In this document: positions 16,283 through 23,870 of the stretch, in pieces
Position numbering within the stretch: position 1 is the stretch's first letter
How the letters are laid out: every line of letters starts with the position of its first letter
Assembly (NCBI RefSeq): GCF_000374025.1
Contig: NZ_KB893172.1
Span: 780,630-814,240 of the forward strand
Direction of reading: 5' to 3'
Length of the DNA stretch: 33,611 bases
From: Spirosoma panaciterrae DSM 21099
GTDB lineage: Bacteria > Bacteroidota > Bacteroidia > Cytophagales > Spirosomataceae
The notes under the pieces: model-generated
Told to the model about the DNA's origin: nothing
Database searches by the model: none
Seen by the model: only the letters and a program-made list of their open reading frames with translations
Position numbers and translations under genes: made by a program

Positions 16283-16723
16283 CTACCGTTCTGGGTACGT
16301 ATCAACCTGGCCCGACAAGTCCTGAATGGCTTCCTGAAGCTGATTTCGATTCAGAAGAATATCCATCTCCATCGGAAAATCGGGGTACGTATGCCAGGCT
16401 GGGGTAAGCTCATGGTTAAGCTGAATTTGCAGCCGATACTCATCGTTGGAAAGGGCTTTGGCTTCGACACTGAAACCAGGCTGAGAGAAGTTCAGCGTAA
16501 TGTGATTGGAAGCTTTGGCCCACAAGGAGCGCAAACCAACTAATAGCCGTTTTACTTCCCAGGTTTGCAGCAGAGCCGACCGGGTATCGGCCTTTTGCCG
16601 CCAGAATGTTGAAAAACGGCATTGAAGTCGATTGCGGTCCCGCCAAGTAGTGGTGACGTTACCATACCCAACAATGGCCAGTTCGAATGAATCGGGAGAA
16701 CCTGTGGAAGAAACAAATTTCAT
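16283..16723 (-). CDS. WapI-like immunity-family protein (tentative)
   Basis: 146 residues, no signal peptide or membrane helix. The layout FELAIVGYGN, a Trp/Arg strand region, then LLQTWEVKRLLVGLRSLW, FSVEAKAL and a C-terminal EMDILLNRNQLQEAIQDL resembles the WapI-type family of contact-dependent-toxin immunity proteins, which share FxLxIxGY at the start and a LLTWEV motif. This is pattern recognition from memory and not proof. No toxin gene is adjacent, so it may be an orphan or may have a different role. The gap of 193 bp to the divergent dehydrogenase holds that gene's promoter. Confidence 0.5.
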   Translation of the reverse strand: MKFVSSTGSPDSFELAIVGYGNVTTTWRDRNRLQCRFSTFWRQKADTRSALLQTWEVKRLLVGLRSLWAKASNHITLNFSQPGFSVEAKALSNDEYRLQIQLNHELTPAWHTYPDFPMEMDILLNRNQLQEAIQDLSGQVDTYPER

Positions 16724-16868
16724 GACGCGAGTAATTAGGGAGTGATTATTTGTCTACTTAACAAATATACTAAGTATTTGTTAGAGGAACATAACTTTTA
16801 CGTGATTTCTTGAACTTTTCGAGTGTAAGGATCAGAGGTAAAAGAATGCAACCCTTCCCGGCTTTACC

Positions 16869-16876
16869 TATCTTTG
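16869..16876 (+). promoter_or_regulatory. Exact TAnnTTTG -7 element of the dehydrogenase gene
   Basis: TATCTTTG lies 40 nt before the ATG at 16917. A -33 TTG is not evident at the usual spacing. The motif match and position are the only evidence. Confidence 0.5.
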
Positions 16877-16916
16877 CAGCCGAAAACGAAACACACAAAC
16901 TTTTAGATTCAGATAG

Positions 16917-18131
16917 ATGGCAAAGGTGCTCATTATTGGGGCGGGTGGTGTTGGCAGCGTGGTAGCGCATAAGTGCGCCATGAACAGCCACGTATTTACC
17001 AGTATTATGCTGGCTAGCCGTACCAAGGCAAAATGCGACCGGATCGCAGCCGAGATTCAGGAAATGCACGGTGTAACGATTCAAACGGCGCAGGTCGATG
17101 CCGATGTAGTAGCCGAAACAGTAGCCCTGATTCGGTCGTTCAACCCGGTGCTGGTTATCAATGTGGCATTACCCTATCAGGATTTGCCCATCATGGACGC
17201 CTGTCTGGAAGCGGGTGTGCACTATATGGATACGGCCAACTACGAGCCTAAAGACGTGGCCAAATTTGAGTATAGCTGGCAATGGGCTTATAAAGAGCGT
17301 TTCGAGCAGGCTGGCCTGATGGCGTTGCTCGGGTGTGGCTTTGATCCCGGCGCTACGCAGGTATTTACGGCCTATGCCGCCAAGCATTATTTCGACCGGA
17401 TGGACTACCTCGATATTGTCGACTGCAATGCAGGGAACCACGGTAAGGCATTTGCGACCAATTTTAATCCGGAAATTAATATCCGGGAGATTACCCAGCC
17501 TGGTCGCTACTGGGAAAATGGAGAGTGGGTAGAAATTCCGGCCATGAGTATTCATAAGCCCATCGATTATCCGGGTATTGGGCCCAAGGAGTCGTACGTG
17601 CTTTACCACGAGGAGCTGGAATCGTTGGTGAAAAATTTTCCAACGCTGAAACGCGCCCGCTTCTGGATGACCTTCGGACAGGCGTATCTGACCCACCTGG
17701 AAGTATTGCAGAATGTAGGCATGACCCGGATCGACCCGATCAAGTTTCAGGGCATGGACATTGTACCGCTTGAGTTCCTGAAGGCCGTATTACCTGCCCC
17801 TGATTCACTGGGCGAAAACTACACCGGCCAAACCAGCATTGGTTGCCAGATCAAAGGCGTGAAAGATGGTAATGAGCGTACGTATTTTATCTGGAACAAC
17901 TGCGATCATGCCGAGACTTATAAAGAAGTTCGGGGGCAGGCCGTTAGTTACACAACTGGCGTGCCAGCCATGATCGGTGCTATGCTCATGCTGACGGGTG
18001 TCTGGATGAAACCCGGTGTCTGGAACTGCGAAGAGCTTGACCCCGATCCGTTTATCGAGCAAATGAACAAACAGGGCTTACCCGTAAACGAACGGATCGA
18101 TATTCCACTGCCCCACGAGTATCCAGCCTGA
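16917..18131 (+). CDS. Carboxynorspermidine synthase/dehydrogenase (saccharopine dehydrogenase-like)
   Basis: 404 residues. The Rossmann motif GAGGVGSVVAHKCA begins at residue 8, followed by ASRTKAKCD and the saccharopine-dehydrogenase core (NVALPYQDLPIMDAC, HYMDTANYEP, GLMALLGCGFDPGATQVF). The C-terminal half includes GYRKGxxxx-like family segments such as TSIGCQIKGVKDG and NNCDHAETYKEV. The enzyme reductively condenses a diamine with aspartate semialdehyde to carboxy(nor)spermidine in the alternative spermidine pathway. The matching decarboxylase (20364-21515) lies three genes downstream on the same strand, which supports this role over lysine metabolism. It ends at a strong intrinsic terminator, so it is probably monocistronic. 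Confidence 0.9.
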   Translation: MAKVLIIGAGGVGSVVAHKCAMNSHVFTSIMLASRTKAKCDRIAAEIQEMHGVTIQTAQVDADVVAETVALIRSFNPVLVINVALPYQDLPIMDACLEAGVHYMDTANYEPKDVAKFEYSWQWAYKERFEQAGLMALLGCGFDPGATQVFTAYAAKHYFDRMDYLDIVDCNAGNHGKAFATNFNPEINIREITQPGRYWENGEWVEIPAMSIHKPIDYPGIGPKESYVLYHEELESLVKNFPTLKRARFWMTFGQAYLTHLEVLQNVGMTRIDPIKFQGMDIVPLEFLKAVLPAPDSLGENYTGQTSIGCQIKGVKDGNERTYFIWNNCDHAETYKEVRGQAVSYTTGVPAMIGAMLMLTGVWMKPGVWNCEELDPDPFIEQMNKQGLPVNERIDIPLPHEYPA

Positions 18132-18148
18132 TTAAAAATTCTTAAAAT

Positions 18149-18185
18149 CGAAAAATCCCGCCATACATGAAGGCGGGATTTTTCG
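18149..18185 (+). terminator. Intrinsic terminator
   Basis: A 14-bp perfect stem (18149-18162 CGAAAAATCCCGCC, 18172-18185) around a 9-nt loop contains A5 and T5 tracts. It lies 18 bp after the dehydrogenase stop. Confidence 0.85.
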
Positions 18186-18219
18186 TTACTTGACAAACTA
18201 TTTCTAAACCACGCATCCT

Positions 18220-19002
18220 ATGAAACGTCTGTTACTTTTTGCACTGTCCATCACTTCTCTGGTAAGCGTATATGCTCAAAAGCCTGATTCGACGAAAACG
18301 AAGCCAGTCGATCAGTCGCAATACAACCCCAATGCCCAGCGGAATGGCTACGAAACCTATCAATCGACTAGCCAGATTGTCGGTGCAGGGCCCTACACCA
18401 TGGTCAACACCATCGATCATCGGTACGAAGGGCTGCGTGGAACACCGTATTTTCTGCCCGAATGGAATAAAGGCCAGATCGAAATGGTCGCCGGGCAGCA
18501 TTATAAAAATGTGCCGATTAAGTTCGATGCCTACCGCCAGCATCTGATTCTGTTGCGGACTTGGGCCGGAAATGATTCGATCATCGTCAACGTCGATCAG
18601 GTAAAGTCGTTTCAACTGAAAAATGGCGATGGACAACTGTACGTATTTCGGCATATACCAACCGCCAAAACCAGCGATGAACTCCTGAAAGAAGGGTACT
18701 TTCTGGTGCTCTATCAGGGAAAATCGGCCTTGCTGAAACGGATTGTCAAGGCGTTTAAACAGGCCGATTACAAAAACCCCTACTCGAACAATGTTCGCTA
18801 TGACGAATTTCGCGATGTGATCTCCTACTACCTCCTAAAGCCCGACCAAACCCTGGAGAAGGTGAAGCTCTCTGACAAATCATTGATTGAGGCCCTGGGC
18901 GATCATAAAGATGAACTGAAAGCGTACGTAAAGCAGGCCGATTTGCATTTTAAGGCCGAAAATGACGCCATTCAGCTTGTTCAGAAATACGATAGTTTCT
19001 GA
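18220..19002 (+). CDS. Secreted protein of unknown function
   Basis: 260 residues. A clear signal peptide (MKRLLLFALSITSLVSVYAQ, about 1-20) precedes a Lys/Asp/Thr-rich linker and a mixed domain of about 200 residues. Visible segments are GLRGTPYFLPEWNKGQI, FDAYRQHLILLR, IIVNVDQVKSFQL, GYFLVLYQGKSALLKRI and a helical Lys/Asp-rich C-terminus. I do not recognise the family. The pattern resembles the many exported beta-rich proteins of Bacteroidota, but no function is inferred. It follows a terminator and precedes a tonB gene by 59 bp on the same strand. Confidence 0.8.
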   Translation: MKRLLLFALSITSLVSVYAQKPDSTKTKPVDQSQYNPNAQRNGYETYQSTSQIVGAGPYTMVNTIDHRYEGLRGTPYFLPEWNKGQIEMVAGQHYKNVPIKFDAYRQHLILLRTWAGNDSIIVNVDQVKSFQLKNGDGQLYVFRHIPTAKTSDELLKEGYFLVLYQGKSALLKRIVKAFKQADYKNPYSNNVRYDEFRDVISYYLLKPDQTLEKVKLSDKSLIEALGDHKDELKAYVKQADLHFKAENDAIQLVQKYDSF

Positions 19003-19061
19003 TCGGATTGTGGAATACAGCGCGTACGGACATCTAAGCGGTAAACCAACCAGTTACTGCT

Positions 19062-19892
19062 ATGCTTCGCTCCAATACGTTTCTGCCTGTCGCACCTACT
19101 TACGACGACATTATTTTTCAGGCCCGTAATCAGGCCTATGGTGCATTTGTACTGCGCCAGCAATACCGACCGACTCTCAGCCGTGCATTAGGATTGGGAG
19201 TCGGTTTATTTTTAGCCGGATTGGCCGGGCCTACCCTGTACGATCACTTCTGGCCCAAATCGGTAGTCTCAGATCATGAGGTCATGATTACGGCTGATGT
19301 CATGAAATTACCCGATAACGTGGAAGAGCCTCCGGTAGCTTTGCCCAAAACGGAACCCGCTCCGGCCGTAAACACCGTCCGCAATTTGCCTCCTGAGGTT
19401 AAGCCTGAAGATGAGGTGATTGATGAGAACCTACCTCCCACGACCGAGCAATTAAAAGACGCTACATCGGGTACAGAAACGGCCGAAGGGACGGGTGCCG
19501 AAGAGGTGATACTGGCACCGGAAGCGTCTGCACCAACCATTCAGGAAAAGGCCGTTGAGGTGGAAACGGCTCCCGAAACCCCCTTTGTTACGGTCGAACA
19601 GCAGCCCGAATATCCTGGTGGGATCGAAGCGCTCAGGAACTTCCTCGGTAAAAATCTGAACTACCCGCGTGCGGCTGCATCGGCTGGAGTTTCAGGAAGG
19701 GTATATGTCAGTTTTGTGGTCAATACCGACGGTAGCCTGACCGATATACACGTACTGAAAGGTATTGGTTTTGGCTGCGATGAAGAGGCCATACGGGTTA
19801 TGCAGAAAATGCCTCACTGGAAACCAGGCAAGCAGTCGGGCCGGGCCGTACGGGTCAAATTTAATTTGCCGATTGCCTTTACACTCGAATGA
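19062..19892 (+). CDS. Energy transducer TonB
   Basis: 276 residues. A cytoplasmic N-terminus (YDDIIFQARNQAYGAFVLRQQY is a common opening for Bacteroidota TonB) precedes a single membrane anchor (about 41-60). A Pro/Glu-rich periplasmic spacer (~70-185) and the TonB C-terminal domain (~190-276) follow, with EYPGGIEALRNFL, YVSFVVNTDGSLTD, GCDEEAIRVMQKMPHWKPGKQSGR and VKFNLPI. It carries proton-motive energy to outer-membrane receptors such as the one at 26453. No exbBD genes are in view. A second TonB-type gene follows 18 bp later. Confidence 0.92.
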   Translation: MLRSNTFLPVAPTYDDIIFQARNQAYGAFVLRQQYRPTLSRALGLGVGLFLAGLAGPTLYDHFWPKSVVSDHEVMITADVMKLPDNVEEPPVALPKTEPAPAVNTVRNLPPEVKPEDEVIDENLPPTTEQLKDATSGTETAEGTGAEEVILAPEASAPTIQEKAVEVETAPETPFVTVEQQPEYPGGIEALRNFLGKNLNYPRAAASAGVSGRVYVSFVVNTDGSLTDIHVLKGIGFGCDEEAIRVMQKMPHWKPGKQSGRAVRVKFNLPIAFTLE

Positions 19893-19910
19893 GGCTTTTG
19901 GGTCTGAGCT

Positions 19911-20333
19911 ATGCGTTATCTTATTTCCGGGCTTGTAATAGCCAGCATTGTTTTGCTTGCGCCATCGAATGTACTGGCTCAAACGAGAGCCAACATCGAT
20001 ACGACGGTTTATACCATTGTGGAAAAATTTCCTGAGTTTCCGGGTGGATATAAAGGATTGACAAATTATCTACAGGCGATGGTACACTACCCGGCAGAGG
20101 CTCAAAAAGCAAAGCTGAAAGGTCGGGTCTTCGTATCGTTTATTGTCGAAAGGGATGGCAATCTGAGGGATATTCAGCTACTGAAGGGACTTGGCTACGG
20201 GTGCGACGAAGAAGCACTTCGGGCTGTTCAGGCCATGCCCTGCTGGGAACCTGGGAGCCAATCAGGAAAGCCGATCCGGGTAAAGTATAACTTGCCAATT
20301 GGTTTTGGAATGGATTCATACAAACGTAAATGA
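19911..20333 (+). CDS. Short TonB C-terminal-domain protein with a signal peptide
   Basis: 140 residues. The N-terminus (about 1-24) is a hydrophobic stretch ending NVLAQ that looks like a cleavable signal peptide. It is followed almost directly by a TonB C-terminal domain (FPEFPGGYKGLTNYLQ, VFVSFIVERDGNL, GYGCDEEALRAVQAMPCWEPGSQSGK, VKYNLPI). The Pro-rich spacer of the neighbouring TonB is missing, and the domain is clearly paralogous to its C-terminus. Without spacer or anchor it cannot span the periplasm like TonB; it may modulate receptors or be an envelope protein using the fold. It is probably co-transcribed with the upstream tonB gene. Confidence 0.85.
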   Translation: MRYLISGLVIASIVLLAPSNVLAQTRANIDTTVYTIVEKFPEFPGGYKGLTNYLQAMVHYPAEAQKAKLKGRVFVSFIVERDGNLRDIQLLKGLGYGCDEEALRAVQAMPCWEPGSQSGKPIRVKYNLPIGFGMDSYKRK

Positions 20334-20351
20334 CATTCATTTGCCATTGCC

Positions 20352-20359
20352 TACCTTTG
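20352..20359 (+). promoter_or_regulatory. TAnnTTTG -7 element abutting the nspC start
   Basis: TACCTTTG ends five bases before the ATG at 20364. If used, transcription would begin at or near the start codon, giving a leaderless or nearly leaderless message. The next in-frame Met is residue 53, too late to be the start, so the ATG itself is secure. Confidence 0.4.
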
Positions 20360-20363
20360 TGGC

Positions 20364-21515
20364 ATGAATACAAACCTGCTGCAACATCTGGCCGATCCTG
20401 CGATTCCATCGCCCTGTTTTATTCTGGAAGAAGCCAAACTCCGTCGAAATCTTGAACTCATCGACTCCGTTCAGAAAGCGGCTGGCGTAACTATTATTCT
20501 GGCTCTGAAGGGATTTTCGATGTACAGCGCTTTCCCATTAGTACACGAATACCTGAGTGGAGCAACGGCTAGTTCACTTAACGAAATCAAACTCGTCAAC
20601 GACTACATGGGCGTGAAAGCGCATACCTACATACCCGCTTATCGCGACGATGAGTTCGATGAAGTCGTAGAACGTAGCAGCCACCTCACATTCAATTCGT
20701 GGAGTCAATGGGAACGGTTTAAGGGTCGGGCCGTTGGGAGGGTGTCGTGCGGCATCCGTGTCAATCCGCAATATTCCGAAGTCGCCACGGAGATGTATAA
20801 CCCCTGCGTGCCTGGTTCGCGGCTGGGCGCTACCCGCGACCAGTTGCCCGATCAGCTACCCGACGGACTGGAAGGACTTCATTTTCATACCCTCTGCGAA
20901 AACGATTCTTTCACTCTCGAACGGACGCTCGAGGCCCTTGAAGCGCGTTTTAGCGATCTCCTGCATCAGGCAAAATGGGTCAATTTTGGCGGAGGCCATC
21001 TGATGACCCGCGAAGGATACGATACCGCACATCTGGTTGGTTTGCTGACAGCCTTCCGGCAGAAATACAATGTCGATGTGATTCTGGAACCGGGTTCGGC
21101 CATTGCCTGGCAAACGGGGGTGCTGGTATCGACGGTGTTGGATGTACTCGATAGCCAGGGAATTCATGTCGCGATTCTCGACACGTCGTTTGCGGCTCAT
21201 ATGCCCGATACGCTCGAAATGCCCTATAAACCCCGAATTATACATGCCTATCATGAGCCTGTTGCCGGGAAACCTACTTACCGACTGGGGGGGATGACCT
21301 GTCTGGCGGGCGACTTTATGGGGGATTATTCGTTTGATGCACCTTTGCAGGTAGGTGACAAAATCGTGTTTGACGACATGATTCATTATACAATGGTCAA
21401 AACGACCACCTTCAATGGCGTAAATCTGCCGTCTATTGGGATATGGAAAGAGGGCGAAACATTCCAGCTCGTGAGAACCTACGGTTACGAAAGCTTTAAA
21501 GATCGGCTGAGTTAA
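20364..21515 (+). CDS. nspC: Carboxynorspermidine/carboxyspermidine decarboxylase
   Basis: 383 residues, standard for this fold-III PLP decarboxylase. Visible signatures are IPSPCFILEEAKLRRNLELI at the start, the PLP lysine Lys49 (ILALKGFSMYSAFP), ASSLNEIKL, GIRVNPQYSEV, GLHFHTLCE, NFGGGH, LEPGSAIAW (phosphate binding) and MTCLAGDFMGDY. The last of these carries the Cys/Asp pair contributed to the partner subunit's site. It removes the carboxyl group from carboxyspermidine to give spermidine. Together with the dehydrogenase at 16917 it completes the alternative spermidine route. It lies 30 bp after a TonB-type gene but has its own candidate -7 box. Confidence 0.94.
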   Translation: MNTNLLQHLADPAIPSPCFILEEAKLRRNLELIDSVQKAAGVTIILALKGFSMYSAFPLVHEYLSGATASSLNEIKLVNDYMGVKAHTYIPAYRDDEFDEVVERSSHLTFNSWSQWERFKGRAVGRVSCGIRVNPQYSEVATEMYNPCVPGSRLGATRDQLPDQLPDGLEGLHFHTLCENDSFTLERTLEALEARFSDLLHQAKWVNFGGGHLMTREGYDTAHLVGLLTAFRQKYNVDVILEPGSAIAWQTGVLVSTVLDVLDSQGIHVAILDTSFAAHMPDTLEMPYKPRIIHAYHEPVAGKPTYRLGGMTCLAGDFMGDYSFDAPLQVGDKIVFDDMIHYTMVKTTTFNGVNLPSIGIWKEGETFQLVRTYGYESFKDRLS

Positions 21516-21542
21516 GGCACATGGGGCATAGCGCCCGATCCG

Positions 21543-22112
21543 TCAGTGGCTAATAATACCCGTTTCTTCCCACTCTTTTAGCCAGTCTTTTTTGATGCCG
21601 TGAATGTTTGAGAAGAACTCGTAAAAAACGACCATATCGGCCTCATAATTGCCCGTGACGTAGACTGGCTCGCTGAAAATGACCTGCTTACGGGGCCAAT
21701 CGAAGCCTGTAAGAATCAAAGGGACGTTTGCCTGCAGCGCAATAAAATAAAAGCCGGTTTTTAGCTTTTTGACATTACTGCGGGTTCCTTCCGGGGCAAT
21801 GCAAATGTGTAAGTAGGTGTTCTGATCAAAAACATCGACGATGGCATCGACCAGATTATGCGATCGATCCCGGTAAACAGGTTTACCGCCCAGGGCCCGG
21901 AAGAGCCAGCCTGAGTACCAGGTAAATAACGAACTTTTGGCAAGGTATTGAATCCAGATACGAGTGGCGGCCCGAGCACCAAGGCCCACAAAAAAGTCCC
22001 AGTTGGTGGTATGGGGAGCAACCACCCAAATGGCTTTGGGGAGATTAGTAACGTTGCCTACCAATTGCCATCCGGCAACTTTAAACAACCAGCGTGCAAG
22101 GGCACTGAGCAT
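21543..22112 (-). CDS. PlsC-like 1-acyl-glycerol-3-phosphate acyltransferase
   Basis: 189 residues from the ATG at 22112. It has the HX4D acyltransferase motif (APHTTNWD, His34/Asp39), GKPVYRDRSHN and APEGTRSNVKK, which form the acyl-acceptor site. The frame stays open to an ATG at 22142, but those ten extra residues lie inside the hairpin 22124-22199 and are not family-like. The start MLSALARWLFK is typical. It probably makes phosphatidic acid or acylates another lipid at the inner membrane; the short length resembles the subfamily lacking an N-terminal anchor pair. It lies downstream of a small membrane ORF and hisB on the same strand. Confidence 0.87.
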   Translation of the reverse strand: MLSALARWLFKVAGWQLVGNVTNLPKAIWVVAPHTTNWDFFVGLGARAATRIWIQYLAKSSLFTWYSGWLFRALGGKPVYRDRSHNLVDAIVDVFDQNTYLHICIAPEGTRSNVKKLKTGFYFIALQANVPLILTGFDWPRKQVIFSEPVYVTGNYEADMVVFYEFFSNIHGIKKDWLKEWEETGIISH

Positions 22113-22123
22113 AATAGTCGATC

Positions 22124-22199
22124 GTCGAAATACATCAATCACCAGATCGCGGCTATTCGTATCGAAAGAACTGCGATCTGGTGATTGATGTATTTCGAC
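22124..22199 (-). repeat. Perfect 27-bp inverted repeat between the small ORF and the acyltransferase gene
   Basis: Arms 22124-22150 and 22173-22199 are exact reverse complements around a 22-nt loop, which itself contains TTCG-TAT-CGAA. The element starts 5 bp after the stop of the 33-residue ORF and ends 11 bp before the acyltransferase ATG. There is no T-tract, so it is not a classical terminator. Unlike the other hairpins here its arms are not periodic. Confidence 0.9.
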
Positions 22200-22204
22200 T
22201 GAAA

Positions 22205-22306
22205 TTAATACTTCCGGTCATTACGCTCCAGCCACCGGCCCGTAATGAACGAAGCGGTCAGCAGGACGACGTAGAACAGAATGGTCAAAGGAGTTGATAA
22301 ATCCAT
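22205..22306 (-). CDS. Small single-helix membrane protein (33 residues)
   Basis: ATG at 22306-22304, TAA at 22207-22205. The product is MDLSTPLTILFYVVLLTASF followed by ITGRWLERNDRKY: one hydrophobic helix (about 6-22) and a basic C-terminal tail, as in known small inner-membrane proteins. A TAnnTTTG -7 element (22339-22332) lies 25 nt upstream and downstream of hisB, which supports separate transcription. I know of no named family. The positive-inside rule would place the tail in the cytoplasm. It is followed by a strong hairpin. Confidence 0.55.
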   Translation of the reverse strand: MDLSTPLTILFYVVLLTASFITGRWLERNDRKY

Positions 22307-22331
22307 GTCGATGTTCGGTTGAATTCAGATG

Positions 22332-22339
22332 CAAAAGTA
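22332..22339 (-). promoter_or_regulatory. Putative -7 element of the small membrane ORF
   Basis: The minus strand reads TACTTTTG (TAnnTTTG) 25 nt before the ATG at 22306, in the 73-bp gap after hisB. No -33 TTG is at the expected distance. Confidence 0.4.
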
Positions 22340-22379
22340 ATTAATTAGTTTGAAGTTCGTTTGCCAACGTCGAACTTAG

Positions 22380-23528
22380 TTACAGGACCCCCTTCGTGCT
22401 GGGCAGGTTGTCCAGTTCTTTAATGTCGCGTCGGACGGCCATTTTAATGGCTTTGGCAAAGGCTTTAAAAATCGCTTCAATTTTGTGATGCTCATTGTCG
22501 CCTTCAACCTTGATATTCAGGTTGCAAAGTGCTGTGTCGGAGAAGGATTTGAAGAAATGAAAAAACATTTCGGTCGGCATATCGCCAATTTTTTCACGTC
22601 GGAATTCGGCCTCCCAGACAAGCCACGGACGGCCCGAAAAATCAATACCTACCTGAGCCAGTGCCTCATCCATAGGTAATAAAAAACCATATCGACTAAT
22701 GCCCCGCTTATCGCCCAGAGCGCGACGGTAAGCTTCGCCAAGGGCCAGTGCCGTATCTTCGATGGTATGATGCTCGTCGATATGCAGATCGCCGTTGACA
22801 CGAATGGTCAGGTTGGCGCCCGAATGTTTGGCAACCTGGTCGAGCATATGATCGAAGAAGCCCAGCCCCGTGTGAATGTCGGCCTTACCAGTGCCGTCGA
22901 GGTTAAGATCGACACGAATCTGGGTTTCTTTGGTGTTCCGCTCAACCGAAGCAGTACGGGCTGGTAAGCGCAGGAATTCGTAAATCTGATCCCAATCGTC
23001 AGTAGTCAGTACAATGGCTTCCTGCATGGCTGGGGTCATACCTGATACATCAGCAGTCTGCACTGTAGCTAGGCCATTGGGGGGCAGGAACAGGATCGCT
23101 TTTGCTCCGAGATTGATGGCGAGTTGGACATCCGTGAGCCGGTCACCAATCACAAAACTGTTGGCCAGGTCATAATCGGCTGAGAAATAGTCTATCAGCA
23201 TCCCGATTCCTGGTTTTCGCGTGGGGGAATTGTCACTCGGGAAGTGGCGGTCAATATGAACGGCCTTAAACTGGACATTTTCTCCGGCGAAGGTGTCCAG
23301 CATTTTGGTATGGGCAGGCCAGAACGTATCTTCAGGGAAAGAATCAGTGCCGAGACCATCCTGGTTTGTTACCATAACCAGTTGAAATTCTGTGTCTTCA
23401 GCGATTTTACGCATAGCCGAAATGGCTTTCGGCATATAATCCAGTTTGGCTAAGGAATCCACCTGCTGATCGGGCTGAGGCTCAATAATGAGTGTACCGT
23501 CACGGTCAATAAATAATATTTTTTGCAT
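22380..23528 (-). CDS. hisB: Bifunctional histidinol-phosphatase / imidazoleglycerol-phosphate dehydratase
   Basis: 382 residues. The N-terminal HAD phosphatase domain (1-165) has the nucleophile motif FIDRDGTLI (Asp8/Asp10) and [12 protein letters not shown]. The C-terminal dehydratase domain (~190-382) has [14 protein letters not shown], the manganese motif [16 protein letters not shown] and a closing [14 protein letters not shown] repeat of the HHK type. It catalyses two non-consecutive steps of histidine synthesis in the cytoplasm. It stands apart from other his genes. A minus-strand TATCTTTG box (23556-23549) lies 20 nt before the ATG. Fused HisB is common in Bacteroidota and in gammaproteobacteria. 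Confidence 0.95.
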   Translation of the reverse strand: MQKILFIDRDGTLIIEPQPDQQVDSLAKLDYMPKAISAMRKIAEDTEFQLVMVTNQDGLGTDSFPEDTFWPAHTKMLDTFAGENVQFKAVHIDRHFPSDNSPTRKPGIGMLIDYFSADYDLANSFVIGDRLTDVQLAINLGAKAILFLPPNGLATVQTADVSGMTPAMQEAIVLTTDDWDQIYEFLRLPARTASVERNTKETQIRVDLNLDGTGKADIHTGLGFFDHMLDQVAKHSGANLTIRVNGDLHIDEHHTIEDTALALGEAYRRALGDKRGISRYGFLLPMDEALAQVGIDFSGRPWLVWEAEFRREKIGDMPTEMFFHFFKSFSDTALCNLNIKVEGDNEHHKIEAIFKAFAKAIKMAVRRDIKELDNLPSTKGVL

Positions 23529-23870
23529 AGTACCCAGGAATGAACAGGCAAAGATAGGGGTAGGGTAGAATGCATTTAAAAAATTATTATGTTTGCAGAG
23601 TAGTCTTTATACAATATTGATCTTTCCCGCACTGATTCCCCTTTTTCTTTGTTACTTACAACACCTAGTAAAGTCTATACAATAAAGTGTAGTGCTTAAT
23701 AATTGAGTAACTTGTTTTTGAGTATTACCGAATACGATTAAAATAGAAATTGATAAGTCGTTTTTTTCGTAGTTATAGCGTCCATATACCACCAATCAGC
23801 CCCAATAAAAGGATAATTAAAAGAATTTTTCTCTTACATAATCATACAATTATAAACATTTAAGTACAGC
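23529..23870. promoter_or_regulatory. AT-rich gene-free divergent region between hisB and the NYN gene
   Basis: 342 bp with no coding frame I can support. It carries the hisB -7 box (TATCTTTG on the minus strand, 23556-23549). The rest is very AT-rich, with no clear hairpin, repeat or RNA fold visible. The plus-strand promoter for the NYN gene must also lie here, but no motif is convincing. Confidence 0.5.
23549..23556 (-). promoter_or_regulatory. Exact TAnnTTTG -7 element of hisB
   Basis: The minus strand reads TATCTTTG 20 nt before the hisB ATG, implying a leader of about 15 nt. No -33 TTG is evident. Confidence 0.5.

Noticed and set aside
16240..16407. 55-codon plus-strand frame starting MSKWFSNKLL, preceded by a 16-codon frame with an ATGA overlap
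   Set aside because: Most of it is antisense to the minus-strand WapI-like gene, which has a convincing protein pattern. No family or promoter supports the plus-strand reading.
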